NCBI RefSeq assembly: GCF_016411865.1
Contig: NZ_JAEKJA010000020.1
Coordinates: 1-64,000, forward strand
Reading direction: 5' to 3'
DNA: 64,000 bases
DNA from: Acuticoccus mangrovi
Lineage (GTDB): Bacteria; Pseudomonadota; Alphaproteobacteria; Rhizobiales; Amorphaceae
Part shown: positions 41,991 through 51,866 of the stretch, piece after piece
How positions within the stretch are numbered: the stretch's first letter is position 1
Layout of the letters: the number at the start of each line of letters is the position of its first letter
Position numbers and translations under genes: made by a program
The notes under the pieces: generated by a model
Told to the model about the DNA's origin: nothing
The model's database searches: none
Seen by the model: only the letters and a program-made list of their open reading frames with translations

Positions 41991-42863
41991 ATGAAGAAGA
42001 TCATCACCGCCGCGGTCGCCACGATCGCGGCGGTCGTCGTTTCGGGCAGCGTCGAGGCGCAGATCTCCTGCGGCAGCTACCCCTTCGCCGAGCCCTACGC
42101 GGCGGCCTTCCTGGCGGGCAAGCCGTTCGACGCGGCGGCCCAGGCGGCCCAGACGATCCACACCATGGCCGACGGGGTCTGCCACCAGGACCGCGTGGTC
42201 GCCCTGCTCGAGGAGGAGCTCGGCAGCGTGGTCGGCTACAAGGCGGCCGCCACCTCGGCGGGCGCCCAAAAGCAGCTCGGCCTCGACGGCCCGGTGCTCG
42301 GCGTCCTCCTCCAGGGCATGATGCGGGAGAACGGATCCACCGTGGTGATCAAGGACGGCGCCCGGATGATCTTCGAGCTCGACCTTCTCGCCCGCGTCGG
42401 GAGCGCCGCGATCAACGAGGCCACCACCCGGGAGGAGGCTCTCGCCGGGCTCGACGCCGTCGTCCCCTTCATCGAGCTCGGCGACCTCATGGTGCCGAAG
42501 GGCGCGGCGATCACCGGTCCGCTGCTTCAGGCGATGAACGCCGGCGCCCGCCTCGGCGTCGTCGGCAACCCGATCCCCATCGACGGGCTCGACGCCGACG
42601 CCCTCGCCGGCGCATCGGGCGTGCTGACCATGAACGGCACGGTGGTGGCGCAGGCCCCGGCGACCGCCCTCCTCGGCCATCCGCTCGACGCGGTGCTCTG
42701 GATCGTCAAGGCCGCCAACGCGCGCGGCATGACGCTCAAGGAAGGCGACGTCCTGTCCCTCGGCTCGCTCGGCCGCTTCCAGCTCGCCGCCCCGGGCACG
42801 ATCACCGCCACCTACACGGGCTTTTCCACGGAGCCGGCAACTGTTAGTGTCACGCTCGATTAG
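41991..42863 (+). CDS. Exported homologue of 2-keto-4-pentenoate hydratase (fumarylacetoacetase superfamily)
   Basis: A 290-residue protein with a signal peptide (MKKIITAAVATIAAVVVSGS, cleaved near VEAQ) ahead of a hydratase-like domain: FLAGKPFD, VGYKAAATSAGAQKQLGL, GPVLGVLLQGMM, FELDLLARVGSAAIN and GDLMVPKGAAITGP. These match the MhpD-type fold, whose members normally sit in the cytoplasm and use metal-bound enol substrates. Export is therefore unusual. Two cysteines, one in SCGSYPF and one in GVCHQDR, may form a disulphide. GGAGG stands six bases before ATG 41991, 24 bases after metH, so it may ride on the met operon. Substrate unknown. Confidence 0.75.
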   Translation: MKKIITAAVATIAAVVVSGSVEAQISCGSYPFAEPYAAAFLAGKPFDAAAQAAQTIHTMADGVCHQDRVVALLEEELGSVVGYKAAATSAGAQKQLGLDGPVLGVLLQGMMRENGSTVVIKDGARMIFELDLLARVGSAAINEATTREEALAGLDAVVPFIELGDLMVPKGAAITGPLLQAMNAGARLGVVGNPIPIDGLDADALAGASGVLTMNGTVVAQAPATALLGHPLDAVLWIVKAANARGMTLKEGDVLSLGSLGRFQLAAPGTITATYTGFSTEPATVSVTLD

Positions 42864-42890
42864 CAAGGCTATCTCTTAGGGAGACCTTGT

Positions 42891-44591
42891 GTGAGTGTAT
42901 TTAGTTCGTTTTTTAAATTGTTGACTACCTTGGTCGGCTTCATCGGCGGCATCATACTTCTTGTTGCCGCCGTGGTGGTCGTCGCCGATGCGGCCTCCGG
43001 GATGCGCGTGGTGGTCGACCCCATCGGCATCCCGACCAAGCTGAAGCAGATGGGATACTCGGAGGAGGTCGCGGCGATCCGCCTCTACGACCACCTCCAG
43101 TCGGCCTACGTCGCGGCGGGCCTCGGCGGCGAATATATCGACATCCTGCCCCGCCGCGAGACCTTCGACTTCGAGATCCCCTCCACCGGTGTCGGCGTCT
43201 TCCGCCTGTCCAACTGGATCAGCGAGACGCTCATCGGCAACCGCATCCGCGTGTCGGGCGAGTTCGTCTGCATGAACGAGGCGTGCCACCCCAACAATCT
43301 CGACTTCCGACTGCGCGTGCGCACCCGCTCGATGGTTCAGCTCGTCACCATCGAGAACAATTTCGGCGCCTTTCCGGACGATCTGCTTCAGAAGGCCGCC
43401 GACCGCGCGTTGCGGCACATCAGCCTCACCGCCTGGACCGCCTATTCGCTCGGGCAGGGCCGGGTCGGCGAGGTGCGGCAGGAGCTCCAATCGCTCCTCC
43501 ATCCGGAAAGCCGCGACCTTCTCCACGCGCTGCACCATCTCGCCATCATCACGGCCAACGAGGGCGATTTCGAAGAGTCGCTGCTCTACTACGACCGCGC
43601 CGCCCGCAAGGCCCGGGCCACCAGCACGATCGCCTACGCGAGCGTGCTCAACAGCTGGGGCATCACCCTCTACACCATGGGGCGCACCGAGGACGCCATC
43701 ACCAAGCTGAAGCGGGCGACGCTCATCGCCCCGTTCGACGAGATCCCCTCCAACAGCCTCGGCTATGTCTATCGGATGAGCGGCCATCTCGACGCGGCGC
43801 TGATCCAGTTCAAGCGCTCGCTCAAGCGCAATCCGCACTCGCCGATCGTCCTCTACAACCTCGCCGAGTGCATGAGCCGCGCCGGCGACGAGGCCGCCGC
43901 CAGCGACTATTTCCGCCGCGCCTTCGAGGCCGACAGCAGCTTCGCCCCGGCGATGAGCGGGCTCGGCGCGCTGCTCTTCAAACGGGCCCGCCAGAACGGC
44001 GAGGACTACACGGATTCCATCGCCCTACTTGAGCGGGCGCTGCAGGTCGATCCCGACAGCGCCAACGCCATGAACACCCTCGCCCGCGTGCTGATGGCCG
44101 CCGGCAAGACCGACGAGGCGATCGCCCTCTATGCGAAGGCCTCGGCCGTCAAGCCCCGCAACAGCGCCACGCTCATCAACTGGCGTGCCGCTCTGCGGCT
44201 CACTCCGGACTACACCACGGCCGTGGAGCGCGTGGTGCAGTCGCTCGCCGTCGACGCCACCCTCAGTGTCGCCTACTTCCACTGGGGCGAAGCGATGGCC
44301 CTCACCAATCAGCCGGTGAACGCCGTCGAGATGTTCATCAAGACGCTCGAGCTCGACCCGACGCAGACCGATGCCCTCAACGCGCTGATGGCCCTTGCCA
44401 CCGGCGAGCCCGCGTCGGCCGGCGTCCGGCGCGCCGTCCTCGCCTACAAGGAGCGTCTCGACGCGTCCGGCGCGCCGGGCGAGGCGATCCAGCGCATCCG
44501 CACGCACCTCCTCGGCCTGTCGCAATATTTCGAGCAGAACCCGCTGCCGAAGGAGGTCACCGCCCAGGCCGACGTGCCCGCCACCCAATAG
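42891..44591 (+). CDS. Membrane-anchored TPR protein
   Basis: A 566-residue protein starting at GTG with a hydrophobic N-terminal anchor (residues 10-33, VGFIGGIILLVAAVVVVAD). A region to about 180 includes a Cys pair in FVCMNEACH. Tandem TPR helices run from about 215 to 500 (SWGITLYTMGRTEDAITKLKRA, NSLGYVYRMSGHLDAALIQF, NTLARVLMAAGKTDEAIALYA). TPRs usually mediate protein interaction; nothing reveals partners. AGGGAG lies seven bases before GTG 42891, and the first 12 codons are strikingly AT-rich. The gap to the exported hydratase is 27 bases. Confidence 0.78.
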   Translation: MSVFSSFFKLLTTLVGFIGGIILLVAAVVVVADAASGMRVVVDPIGIPTKLKQMGYSEEVAAIRLYDHLQSAYVAAGLGGEYIDILPRRETFDFEIPSTGVGVFRLSNWISETLIGNRIRVSGEFVCMNEACHPNNLDFRLRVRTRSMVQLVTIENNFGAFPDDLLQKAADRALRHISLTAWTAYSLGQGRVGEVRQELQSLLHPESRDLLHALHHLAIITANEGDFEESLLYYDRAARKARATSTIAYASVLNSWGITLYTMGRTEDAITKLKRATLIAPFDEIPSNSLGYVYRMSGHLDAALIQFKRSLKRNPHSPIVLYNLAECMSRAGDEAAASDYFRRAFEADSSFAPAMSGLGALLFKRARQNGEDYTDSIALLERALQVDPDSANAMNTLARVLMAAGKTDEAIALYAKASAVKPRNSATLINWRAALRLTPDYTTAVERVVQSLAVDATLSVAYFHWGEAMALTNQPVNAVEMFIKTLELDPTQTDALNALMALATGEPASAGVRRAVLAYKERLDASGAPGEAIQRIRTHLLGLSQYFEQNPLPKEVTAQADVPATQ

Positions 44592-44600
44592 GGACCCGCC

Positions 44601-45572
44601 TCACACCTTCCGCAGCGCCACCTGGTCGATGCGGTGGTCCTCGTCCTTGTGCAGAATCAGGTCGGCCCGCAGCTTGGTCGGCCCGACATTCTCGCGCAGA
44701 TTCTTGAGGTTGATGCGCCGCCACAGCCGGCGGGCGAAGTGGGTCGCCTCGCCGTCGGAAATGCCGGCATACTGGTGGAAGTAGGAGCGCGGGTCGGTGA
44801 AGCGCGTCTCCTTCAGCCGCATGAAGCGCGTCATGTACCACCGCTCCAGCGCGTCCTCGTCGGCGTCGATATAGATCGAGAAGTCGAAGAAGTCGGACAC
44901 GAAGGGCACCCGCTGCCGCTCGCTCGACAGGCGGCTCGTCTGCAACACGTTGAGCCCCTCGACGATGAGGATGTCCGGCTGATCGACCTCGATCGTCTCC
45001 CCCGGCACGCGGTCGTAGGTGAGGTGGGAGTAGACCGGTGCCTGCACGTGGCGCACCCCGGCCTTGATGTCGGCGAGGAAATTGATCAGCGCGCCGACGT
45101 CGTAGCTCTCGGGAAAGCCCTTCTTCTCCATCAGCCCTTCGGCGAGGAGCGTGGCGTTGGGGTAGAGGAAGCCGTCGGTGGTCACGAGGTCCACCTTGGG
45201 CGAGGACGGCCAGCGGGCGAGCAGCGCCTGAAGCAGGCGCGCCGTGGTGGTCTTGCCCACCGCCACCGAGCCGGCGATGCCGATGATGAACGGCACCCGC
45301 CCGCCGTTGCGCCCGAGGAAGGCGCTGGTGGCGCTGTGCAGACCCTGGGTCGCCTCCAGATAGAACGTCAGAAGGCGCGAGAGCGGCAAGTAGATCGTCT
45401 CGACCTGGTCCGGGTCCACATAGTCGTTGAACCCTTGCAGCGCTTGGATTTCGACCAATGACAAAGTCATCGGCTGGTCGGCGCGCAGCCGGGCCCACTC
45501 CACCTCGTCGAAGACGTGGTAGGGGGCCAGCTCGTCGCGCGAGCGACGCTCAGATGTCACGGCAACGTCCAT
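44601..45572 (-). CDS. coaA: Pantothenate kinase, type I
   Basis: Phosphorylates pantothenate, the first step of coenzyme A synthesis. A 323-residue protein with the P-loop [46 protein letters not shown] and a C-terminal [11 protein letters not shown]. It stands downstream of hisE, as in many Hyphomicrobiales, and is convergent with the TPR gene with only nine bases between stops. Length and motifs are normal. Confidence 0.95.
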   Translation of the reverse strand: MDVAVTSERRSRDELAPYHVFDEVEWARLRADQPMTLSLVEIQALQGFNDYVDPDQVETIYLPLSRLLTFYLEATQGLHSATSAFLGRNGGRVPFIIGIAGSVAVGKTTTARLLQALLARWPSSPKVDLVTTDGFLYPNATLLAEGLMEKKGFPESYDVGALINFLADIKAGVRHVQAPVYSHLTYDRVPGETIEVDQPDILIVEGLNVLQTSRLSSERQRVPFVSDFFDFSIYIDADEDALERWYMTRFMRLKETRFTDPRSYFHQYAGISDGEATHFARRLWRRINLKNLRENVGPTKLRADLILHKDEDHRIDQVALRKV

Positions 45573-45600
45573 GAGCCCCCCTCATAAGGAGGCCGCTCGA

Positions 45601-45921
45601 CTAGGACAAGCGGCTGGCTTTTTCTTCGAGGCCCGAGCGGGCCGTGCGGCGATGCAGCTCCGTCAACACCGCATCCCACGACAGACCCGATACGGCGAGG
45701 AGCACGGTGAGGTGATAGACGACGTCGGCCGCCTCCGCCGTCAGCTCCTCGGGACTGCGGCGCACCGCGGCGATGACGGCCTCGACGGCCTCCTCACCGA
45801 ACTTCTCGGCGCACTTGTCGGTTCCCTTGGCCGCCAGCGCACGCGTGTAGGACTTGGCGTCCGGATCGGCGAGGCGGTCGCGAATGATCGCCTCGAGGGC
45901 GTGGACGGAGAAGTCGCTCAT
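45601..45921 (-). CDS. hisE: Phosphoribosyl-ATP pyrophosphatase HisE
   Basis: The second enzyme of histidine synthesis, removing pyrophosphate from PR-ATP. A 106-residue stand-alone HisE with the all-alpha MazG-like core: GTDKCAEKFGEEAVEAVIAA and LTAEAADVVYHLTVLLA, whose E/D residues bind Mg2+. Separate from HisI, as usual in alphaproteobacteria. It begins at ATG 45921, after the 20-bp gap from hisF. Confidence 0.94.
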   Translation of the reverse strand: MSDFSVHALEAIIRDRLADPDAKSYTRALAAKGTDKCAEKFGEEAVEAVIAAVRRSPEELTAEAADVVYHLTVLLAVSGLSWDAVLTELHRRTARSGLEEKASRLS

Positions 45922-45941
45922 CGGATGGCCGTCATAGCGGT

Positions 45942-46709
45942 TTAAGCATGGGGATCGAGCCGCATCGGAATGCCGGCGGCGGCCATATAGTCCTTGGCCT
46001 CGCCGATGGTGTAGGTGCCGAAGTGGAAGATCGAGGCCGCGAGCACCGCCTCGGCATGCCCCTCCTTCACCGCTTCGACCAGATGGTCGAGGGTGCCCGC
46101 CCCGCCCGACGCGATCACCGGGATCGTCACCGCATCGGCGATGGCGCGGGTCACGCCGATGTCGAAGCCCGCCTTGGTGCCGTCCGCGTCCATCGACGTC
46201 AGCAGGATCTCGCCGGCGCCGCGCTTCGCCATGTCCTTGGCGAACGCCACCGCCTCGATGCCGGTGGGCTTGCGGCCGCCGTGGGTGAAGATCTCCCAGT
46301 GGTCGCCCACCCGCTTGGCGTCGATGGCGACGACGATGCACTGCGCCCCGAACTTTTCCGAGGCGCGGCCGACGAACTCCGGATCGCGCACCGCCGCGGT
46401 GTTGATCGACACCTTGTCCGCACCGGCGAGGAGCAGGGAGCGGATGTCGGAGATCGTGCGGATGCCGCCGCCCACCGTCAGCGGCATGAAGCAGCGCTCC
46501 GCCGTCCGCCGCACGACGTCGAACAGGATGGAGCGCTCCTCGTGGCTCGCGGTGATGTCGAGAAAGGTCAGTTCGTCCGCCCCGGCCGCGTCGTAGGCGG
46601 TGGCGGCCTCCACCGGGTCGCCGGCGTCGACCAGATTCTCGAAGCGGACGCCCTTCACCACGCGCCCTTCGGCCACGTCGAGACAGGGAATGATGCGCTT
46701 CTTCAGCAT
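45942..46709 (-). CDS. hisF: Imidazole glycerol phosphate synthase cyclase HisF
   Basis: A 255-residue (beta-alpha)8 barrel that uses ammonia from HisH to close the imidazole ring. The catalytic Asp residues are visible in [16 protein letters not shown] and [26 protein letters not shown] is the phosphate-binding region. I use ATG 46709, with GGAGG five bases upstream and TGATG overlap with hisA, rather than the in-frame GTG one codon earlier. Confidence 0.96.
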   Translation of the reverse strand: MLKKRIIPCLDVAEGRVVKGVRFENLVDAGDPVEAATAYDAAGADELTFLDITASHEERSILFDVVRRTAERCFMPLTVGGGIRTISDIRSLLLAGADKVSINTAAVRDPEFVGRASEKFGAQCIVVAIDAKRVGDHWEIFTHGGRKPTGIEAVAFAKDMAKRGAGEILLTSMDADGTKAGFDIGVTRAIADAVTIPVIASGGAGTLDHLVEAVKEGHAEAVLAASIFHFGTYTIGEAKDYMAAAGIPMRLDPHA

Positions 46710-47446
46710 CACACGACCTCCGGCTGCGGCAGGGTGGCGAGCGCCGCCGCGGCATCCACCCGCCCGTCATAAAGAGCCCGGCCGAGGATCGCCCCGTCGA
46801 GGATCGCGGCCTCGGGCGCGGCGAGGCGGGCGATGTCATCCATGCCCGAGAAGCCGCCGGAGGCGATGACCGGGGTCGACACCGCCGTCGCGATCGCCAC
46901 CGTCTCGGCGAGGTTGAGGCCGGTCAGCATCCCGTCGCGGCCGATGTCGGTGTGGACGATGGCGGCGACGCCGGCGTCCTCGTAGTTGAGGGCGAGGTCG
47001 CGGGCGGACAGCTCCGTGGCGTCCGCCCAGCCGGCCACGGCGACCTTGCCGTCGCGCGCGTCGATCCCCACCACGATGCGGCCGGGGAAGGCGCGGCACG
47101 CGGTCTTCACCAGCTCGGGATCCTTGGCGGCGGCTGTGCCGAGGATCACCCGCGCGATGCCGCGCTCGAGCCAGCTTTCGATGTGCGCCATGGTGCGGAT
47201 GCCGCCGCCGAGCTGCACCGGCACCGTGGTGGCGGCGAGGATCGCGTCGACCGCCGCCCCGTTGCGGCTCTCGCCGGCGAAGGCGCCGTTGAGATCCACG
47301 ACGTGCAGCCGGCGGAAGCCGAGGGCGAGGAAGCCCGCCGCCGTCTTGCCCGGATCGTCGGAGAACACGGTGGCCCGGTCCATCTCGCCCTGGCGCAGGC
47401 GCACGCAGGCGCCGTCCTTCAGGTCGATGGCAGGGTAGAGGATCAT
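46709..47446 (-). CDS. hisA: ProFAR isomerase HisA
   Basis: Isomerises ProFAR to PRFAR. A 245-residue barrel with [12 protein letters not shown] (catalytic Asp), [14 protein letters not shown], and [14 protein letters not shown] (second catalytic Asp) and [13 protein letters not shown] phosphate-binding motif. ATG 47446 overlaps the hisH stop as ATGA; a GTG three codons earlier is possible but unneeded. Confidence 0.96.
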   Translation of the reverse strand: MILYPAIDLKDGACVRLRQGEMDRATVFSDDPGKTAAGFLALGFRRLHVVDLNGAFAGESRNGAAVDAILAATTVPVQLGGGIRTMAHIESWLERGIARVILGTAAAKDPELVKTACRAFPGRIVVGIDARDGKVAVAGWADATELSARDLALNYEDAGVAAIVHTDIGRDGMLTGLNLAETVAIATAVSTPVIASGGFSGMDDIARLAAPEAAILDGAILGRALYDGRVDAAAALATLPQPEVV

Positions 47447-48093
47447 GGCATCCACTTCAGAAAGTTCGCGATCAGAGCGAGGCCGAGGCGCTGGCTCTTC
47501 TCGGGATGGAACTGCGTGCCCACGATGTTGTCGCGACCGACGATGGCGGCGAAGGGCTCGCCGTGCTCGGACAGCGCGATGATGTCCTCGGCCCGGTCCG
47601 GCGCGATCACGTAGGAGTGGACGAAATAGGCGTGCCAGCCGTCCGGCCCCGTCGGGATCCCTTCGAGCAGCGGATGCGGCCGCACCTCCTCGAGCACGTT
47701 CCAGCCCATGTGCGGGATCTTCAGCGACGGGTCGCTGGGCTCCAGCAGGCGCACGTCGCCCGGAATGAGGTCGAGCCCCTTGGTCACGCGGTGCTCGAGC
47801 CCCCGCGTCGCAAACAGCTGCATGCCGACGCAGACGCCGAGCAGCGGCACCCTCTGGTGCACCACCGCCTCGAGCAGGGCGTCGACCATGCCGGAGGTGG
47901 AGGAGAGGCCGGCCATGCAGTCGGCGAAGGCGCCGACGCCGGGCAGCACGATGCGTTCGGCCCGCGCCACCCGCCGCGGATCGGCCGACACCACGATGGC
48001 ATCCTGCATCCCCGCCTCGTCGGCGGCACGCATGAACGCCTTCTGCGCCGAGCGCAGGTTGCCCGACCCGTAATCGATGATGACGACGCTCAC
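47443..48093 (-). CDS. hisH: Imidazole glycerol phosphate synthase glutaminase HisH
   Basis: A class I amidotransferase of 216 residues feeding ammonia to HisF. Catalytic Cys is in [11 protein letters not shown], and His/Glu in [22 protein letters not shown] and [11 protein letters not shown] are typical. The start is GTG 48093, overlapping the DUF2628 stop as GTGA, so translation is coupled. Key residues complete. Confidence 0.96.
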   Translation of the reverse strand: MSVVIIDYGSGNLRSAQKAFMRAADEAGMQDAIVVSADPRRVARAERIVLPGVGAFADCMAGLSSTSGMVDALLEAVVHQRVPLLGVCVGMQLFATRGLEHRVTKGLDLIPGDVRLLEPSDPSLKIPHMGWNVLEEVRPHPLLEGIPTGPDGWHAYFVHSYVIAPDRAEDIIALSEHGEPFAAIVGRDNIVGTQFHPEKSQRLGLALIANFLKWMP

Positions 48094-48584
48094 GCCCGCT
48101 CCCCTTTCGCCGCGCCGATCAAGCCCGGCGCAGCGCGCGTCGCCGGCGCCGGCGCCCACGGTGCGGCTCCGCCCGCCTCGGGAACCGGCCGATGGGTGTG
48201 CGGCGGAAGGTGCGGGGCGAGGCGATCGGTGAAATAGCGCCGCTCGGCGTCGCGATAGCGGCGGCCCTCGGCGACCGCGCGTATCCGCCAGCCACGCCGG
48301 GCGAGCGACCAGCGCCGCAGCCCCCGCGCCTCGAAGCCGAACCACACCATCAGCCCCAGCGCCACCACCCCCGCGACCTCAGCGGAAAGCGCCGTCGAGA
48401 CCAGCCAGAGGATGGCGCCGACCAATACCCCGAGGACGACGAACAGCACCCACATATGGTTCGCGAGAAGCCACAGCGGCGGCGCGATCATGGCGAGCCA
48501 GGCGAACCCGTCGCGCACGAACACGGCGCGCTCCGCCTGCTTCTCGCCGAACTTCTCATGCTCCCACACGGTCCAGATGGCCAT
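48090..48584 (-). CDS. DUF2628 family membrane protein
   Basis: A 164-residue protein with two or three hydrophobic segments ([54 protein letters not shown]). A conserved [12 protein letters not shown] motif follows, and the C-terminus is Pro/Ala-rich. DUF2628 genes sit between hisB and hisH across many Hyphomicrobiales; no link with histidine synthesis is proven. The gap to hisB is 11 bases and the stop overlaps hisH. Confidence 0.87.
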   Translation of the reverse strand: MAIWTVWEHEKFGEKQAERAVFVRDGFAWLAMIAPPLWLLANHMWVLFVVLGVLVGAILWLVSTALSAEVAGVVALGLMVWFGFEARGLRRWSLARRGWRIRAVAEGRRYRDAERRYFTDRLAPHLPPHTHRPVPEAGGAAPWAPAPATRAAPGLIGAAKGERA

Positions 48585-48595
48585 GCCGCCCCTCC

Positions 48596-49198
48596 TCAGA
48601 GCGCGCCCTTCGTCGACGGGATCGCCCCGCCGGGATCCTTGATCGCCACGGCCGCCCCGAGCGCCCGCGCGACCCCCTTGAAGCAGCTCTCCGCAATATG
48701 GTGATCGTTCTCGCCATAGAGCGTCTCGACGTGCAAGGTCAGCCGCGCGTTGATCGCGAAGGCCGTGAAGAACTCCTTCACGAGCTGCGTGTCGAAGGTG
48801 CCGATCTTCGGCGTGTGGAAGGTGCTGCGGAACACCAGAAAGGGCCGGCCGGAGATGTCGAGGGCGACGCGGGTCAACGTCTCGTCCATCGGCAGCAGGC
48901 AGTCGGCGTAGCGCGTGATGCCGCGCTTGTCGCCGAGCGCCTTCAGCACCGCCTCGCCGAGGGCGATCCCCACGTCCTCCACGGTGTGATGATCGTCGAT
49001 ATGGCGGTCGCCCGTGGCGGCGATCGTCATCGCGATGCCCGAATGGCGCGCGAGCTGGTCGAGCATGTGGTCGAAGAAGCCGACCCCGGTCGCGATCTCC
49101 CTCACCCCGCCGCCGTCGAGATCGACGACGACACGGATGTCGGTTTCGTTGGTCCGGCGCGCGACCTCGGCTTTTCGCGCAGGGAGCATCTGTGTCAT
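48596..49198 (-). CDS. hisB: Imidazoleglycerol-phosphate dehydratase HisB
   Basis: Dehydrates IGP in histidine synthesis using two metal ions held by His-rich repeats. A 200-residue monofunctional form with [28 protein letters not shown] and the second repeat [18 protein letters not shown]; the C-terminus PSTKGAL is the family ending. ATG 49198 heads the minus-strand run hisB-DUF2628-hisHAFE-coaA. It is divergent from pyrF across 85 bp, where both promoters must lie. Confidence 0.96.
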   Translation of the reverse strand: MTQMLPARKAEVARRTNETDIRVVVDLDGGGVREIATGVGFFDHMLDQLARHSGIAMTIAATGDRHIDDHHTVEDVGIALGEAVLKALGDKRGITRYADCLLPMDETLTRVALDISGRPFLVFRSTFHTPKIGTFDTQLVKEFFTAFAINARLTLHVETLYGENDHHIAESCFKGVARALGAAVAIKDPGGAIPSTKGAL

Positions 49199-49283
49199 TG
49201 GATGGCTTCTAGCGCGCTTTTCTTCCGCACGCCTACATCAATTCGCGCGGGGCTGCCCCGCCGCGGCAGCCGCTGGAGCCCCC

Positions 49284-49982
49284 ATGGACTTTCCCACCCC
49301 CGAGAGCCGTCTCATCCTCGCCCTCGACGTCGCCGACAGCGCCGCCGCCGAGCGCCTGGTGCGCGCCACCGAAGGCGTCGTCGGCGTCTACAAGATCGGC
49401 CTGGAGTTCGCGATGGCCGGCGGGCTGGACTTCGCCGCCGAGCTCGCCCGGGCGGGCCATCGGACCTTTCTCGACATGAAGCTCCTCGACATCGCCAACA
49501 CGGTGGCGGGCGGCGTGCGCTCGGCCGGGGCGCTCGGAGCGACCTTCCTCACCGTCCATGCCTACCCGCAGGCGCTGCGCGCCGCCGTCGCCGCGCGCCC
49601 CGACGGGCTCGCCATCGTCGCCGTGACCGTGCTCACCTCGCTCGACGACGCCGACCTGCGCGAAGCGGGCTACGCGATCGGCGCGGCGGACCTCGTCGCA
49701 CAGCGGATCGCCGGCGCGGCCGCGGCCGGTGCCGACGCCATCGTCTGCTCGCCGCAGGAGGCCGCCGTCGCCGCCGCCAGCGGCCTCACCGTCATCACCC
49801 CCGGTATCCGCATGGCGGACGACGCCGCCGGCGACCAGAAGCGCATTGCGACCCCCGCCTCGGCGATCGCCGCCGGCGCCGACGCCCTCGTCGTCGGCCG
49901 CCCCATCAACGCCGCGGCCGACCCGCGCGCGGCGGCCGAGCGCTATCGCGACGCGATCGCCGACGCGCTGGCATCCGCGTAG
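49284..49982 (+). CDS. pyrF: Orotidine 5'-phosphate decarboxylase PyrF
   Basis: Decarboxylates OMP to UMP. A 232-residue barrel with [15 protein letters not shown], the catalytic DxKxxD in [23 protein letters not shown] and [15 protein letters not shown]. The start ATG 49284 has CTGGAG upstream. Monocistronic by position; the next gene is 84 bases downstream. Confidence 0.96.
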   Translation: MDFPTPESRLILALDVADSAAAERLVRATEGVVGVYKIGLEFAMAGGLDFAAELARAGHRTFLDMKLLDIANTVAGGVRSAGALGATFLTVHAYPQALRAAVAARPDGLAIVAVTVLTSLDDADLREAGYAIGAADLVAQRIAGAAAAGADAIVCSPQEAAVAAASGLTVITPGIRMADDAAGDQKRIATPASAIAAGADALVVGRPINAAADPRAAAERYRDAIADALASA

Positions 49983-50066
49983 GCGCCGAGTGCGGCGTCG
50001 CACCGGCTTGGTGACGGCGGCGCGCGGCCCTACCTCCGTCTCACCCGCAACGAGGAGAGGCCTTCC

Positions 50067-50720
50067 GTGCACCCGCTCCGCCATCTCGCCTTCGCCGGTG
50101 CGGCCTTCGCCGTCGCGCTCGCCGGCGTCGTCGCGACGCCCGCCGCGGCCGAGACCGTCACCATCGTAGCGCTCGGCGACAGCCTCACCGCCGGCTATCA
50201 GCTTCCCCCGGGCGCCGGCTTTCCCGCCCAGCTCGAAGGCGCCCTCAAGGCCGAGGGGCTCGACGTGAAGGTGGTCGACGCCGGCGTCTCCGGCGACACC
50301 ACCTCCGGCGGCCTCGCCCGGCTCGACTGGTCGGTGGGCGAGGACGCCGACGCGGTGATCGTGGAGCTCGGCGGCAACGACGCGCTACGCGGCATCGATC
50401 CCGCCAGGACGCGGCAGAACCTCACTGCCATCCTCGACCGCCTCGAGGCGCGCGGCCTGCCCGTGCTCCTCGCCGGCATGCTCGCCCCACCCAATCTCGG
50501 CGAGGACTATGGCGACGCCTTCCGCGCCATCTACGCCGACCTCGGCAGTCGCGACCTCGTCTACTACCCCTTCTTCCTCGACGGGGTCGCCGCCGATCCC
50601 ACCCTCAATCTCGGTGACGGCATCCATCCGACGGCCGAAGGGGTGGGCGTGATCGTCGAACACATCCTGCCCAAGGTGAAGGAGCTCGTCGACCGGGCGA
50701 CGACCCAGGAAAAGACCTGA
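50067..50720 (+). CDS. Arylesterase / TesA-like SGNH hydrolase, exported
   Basis: A 217-residue periplasmic esterase or lysophospholipase. Signal peptide HPLRHLAFAGAAFAVALAGV, ending AAA-E. SGNH blocks: GDSLTAGYQL (nucleophile Ser), GVSGDTTSGGL, VELGGNDALRG (Asn) and DGIHPTAEGV (Asp and His). The start is GTG 50067, with GAGGAGAGG nearby. No ABC transporter of the ybbAP type flanks it here. Confidence 0.9.
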   Translation: MHPLRHLAFAGAAFAVALAGVVATPAAAETVTIVALGDSLTAGYQLPPGAGFPAQLEGALKAEGLDVKVVDAGVSGDTTSGGLARLDWSVGEDADAVIVELGGNDALRGIDPARTRQNLTAILDRLEARGLPVLLAGMLAPPNLGEDYGDAFRAIYADLGSRDLVYYPFFLDGVAADPTLNLGDGIHPTAEGVGVIVEHILPKVKELVDRATTQEKT

Positions 50721-50816
50721 GCCTTCCGTTCTCTTTCCCGAGGGGCTAACAAGAACGTCCGCCGGCCACCGCCGCCGGCGTCTCCTCCCTTCCCCCCTCG
50801 AGGACCACGCGCCGTC

Positions 50817-51866
50817 ATGGAATATCGCAAGCTCGGCCGGACGGATCTCACCGTCAGCGCTCTCTGCCTCGGCACCATGACCTTCGGGTCGCAGAACACC
50901 GAGGCCGAAGCCTTCGCGCAGATGGACATGGCGCTCGACCGCGGCATCAACCTCTTCGACAACGCCGAGATGTATCCCATCCCGCCGCGGGCCGAGACGA
51001 AGCATCGCTGCGAGACGATCATGGGCAACTGGTTCGCCGCGCGGAAGGGCGCGCGCGACAAGGTGATGATCGCCACCAAGGTGGTCGGCCGCTCCTCGCA
51101 GACCTGGTTGCGCGAGGACGGGCACGAGCCCCGCCTCACCGCCCGCGACATCAACGAGGCCATCGACGGCAGCCTGAAGCGCCTCAAGACCGACTATGTC
51201 GACCTCTACCAGGTGCACTGGCCCGACCGGCCGGTGACGCAGTTCGGTTCCAACCCCACCGTCTTCACGGTGCCCGACCGGCCGGCCGACGAGACCCCCA
51301 TCGCCGAGAGTCTCGACGCCCTCGGCGCGCTGGTGAAGGCGGGCAAGGTCCGCCACATCGGCGTGTCGAACGAATCGACCTGGGGCGTGATGAAGTGGCT
51401 CGCCGCCTCCGATCCGCTGCCCCGCATCGTCTCCATCCAGAACGCCTACAGCCTGGTGAACCGCTCCTTCGAGGTGAACCTCGCCGAGGCGTGCCTGCGC
51501 GAGGACGTGTCCCTTCTCGCCTACTCCGCCCTCGCCCAGGGCTACCTCACCGGCAAATATCGCGACGGCGCGCTGCCCCCCGGCGCCCGCAAGACGCTGT
51601 TCGACCGCCTCAAGCGCTATGAGGGTCCGGGCGCCGTCGAGCAGAACGACCGCTACCTCGCGCTCGCCGAGGCGCACGGGCTCGATCCGGCGCAGATGGC
51701 CATCGCCTTCGCCGTGTCGCGGCCCTTCATGACCAGCGTGATCCTCGGCGCCACCTCCACGGCGCAGCTTCAGACCTGCCTCGCGGCGGCCGACATCACC
51801 CTCTCCCCGGAGCTTCTGGAGGCGATCGACACCCTTCACCGCACCCACGGGAACGTCAGCCCATGA
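50817..51866 (+). CDS. Aldo/keto reductase, Tas family
   Basis: A NADPH-dependent oxidoreductase of 349 residues. N-terminus MEYRKLGRTDLTVSALCLGT; catalytic tetrad in FDNAEMYP (Asp, Tyr), ATKVV (Lys) and YQVHWPDRP (His). The cofactor-binding C-terminus has VSRPFMTSVILGATSTAQLQ. The long Tas-type insertion (residues 130-160) is present. It overlaps the TauE/SafE gene by four bases. Substrate unknown. Confidence 0.93.
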   Translation: MEYRKLGRTDLTVSALCLGTMTFGSQNTEAEAFAQMDMALDRGINLFDNAEMYPIPPRAETKHRCETIMGNWFAARKGARDKVMIATKVVGRSSQTWLREDGHEPRLTARDINEAIDGSLKRLKTDYVDLYQVHWPDRPVTQFGSNPTVFTVPDRPADETPIAESLDALGALVKAGKVRHIGVSNESTWGVMKWLAASDPLPRIVSIQNAYSLVNRSFEVNLAEACLREDVSLLAYSALAQGYLTGKYRDGALPPGARKTLFDRLKRYEGPGAVEQNDRYLALAEAHGLDPAQMAIAFAVSRPFMTSVILGATSTAQLQTCLAAADITLSPELLEAIDTLHRTHGNVSP

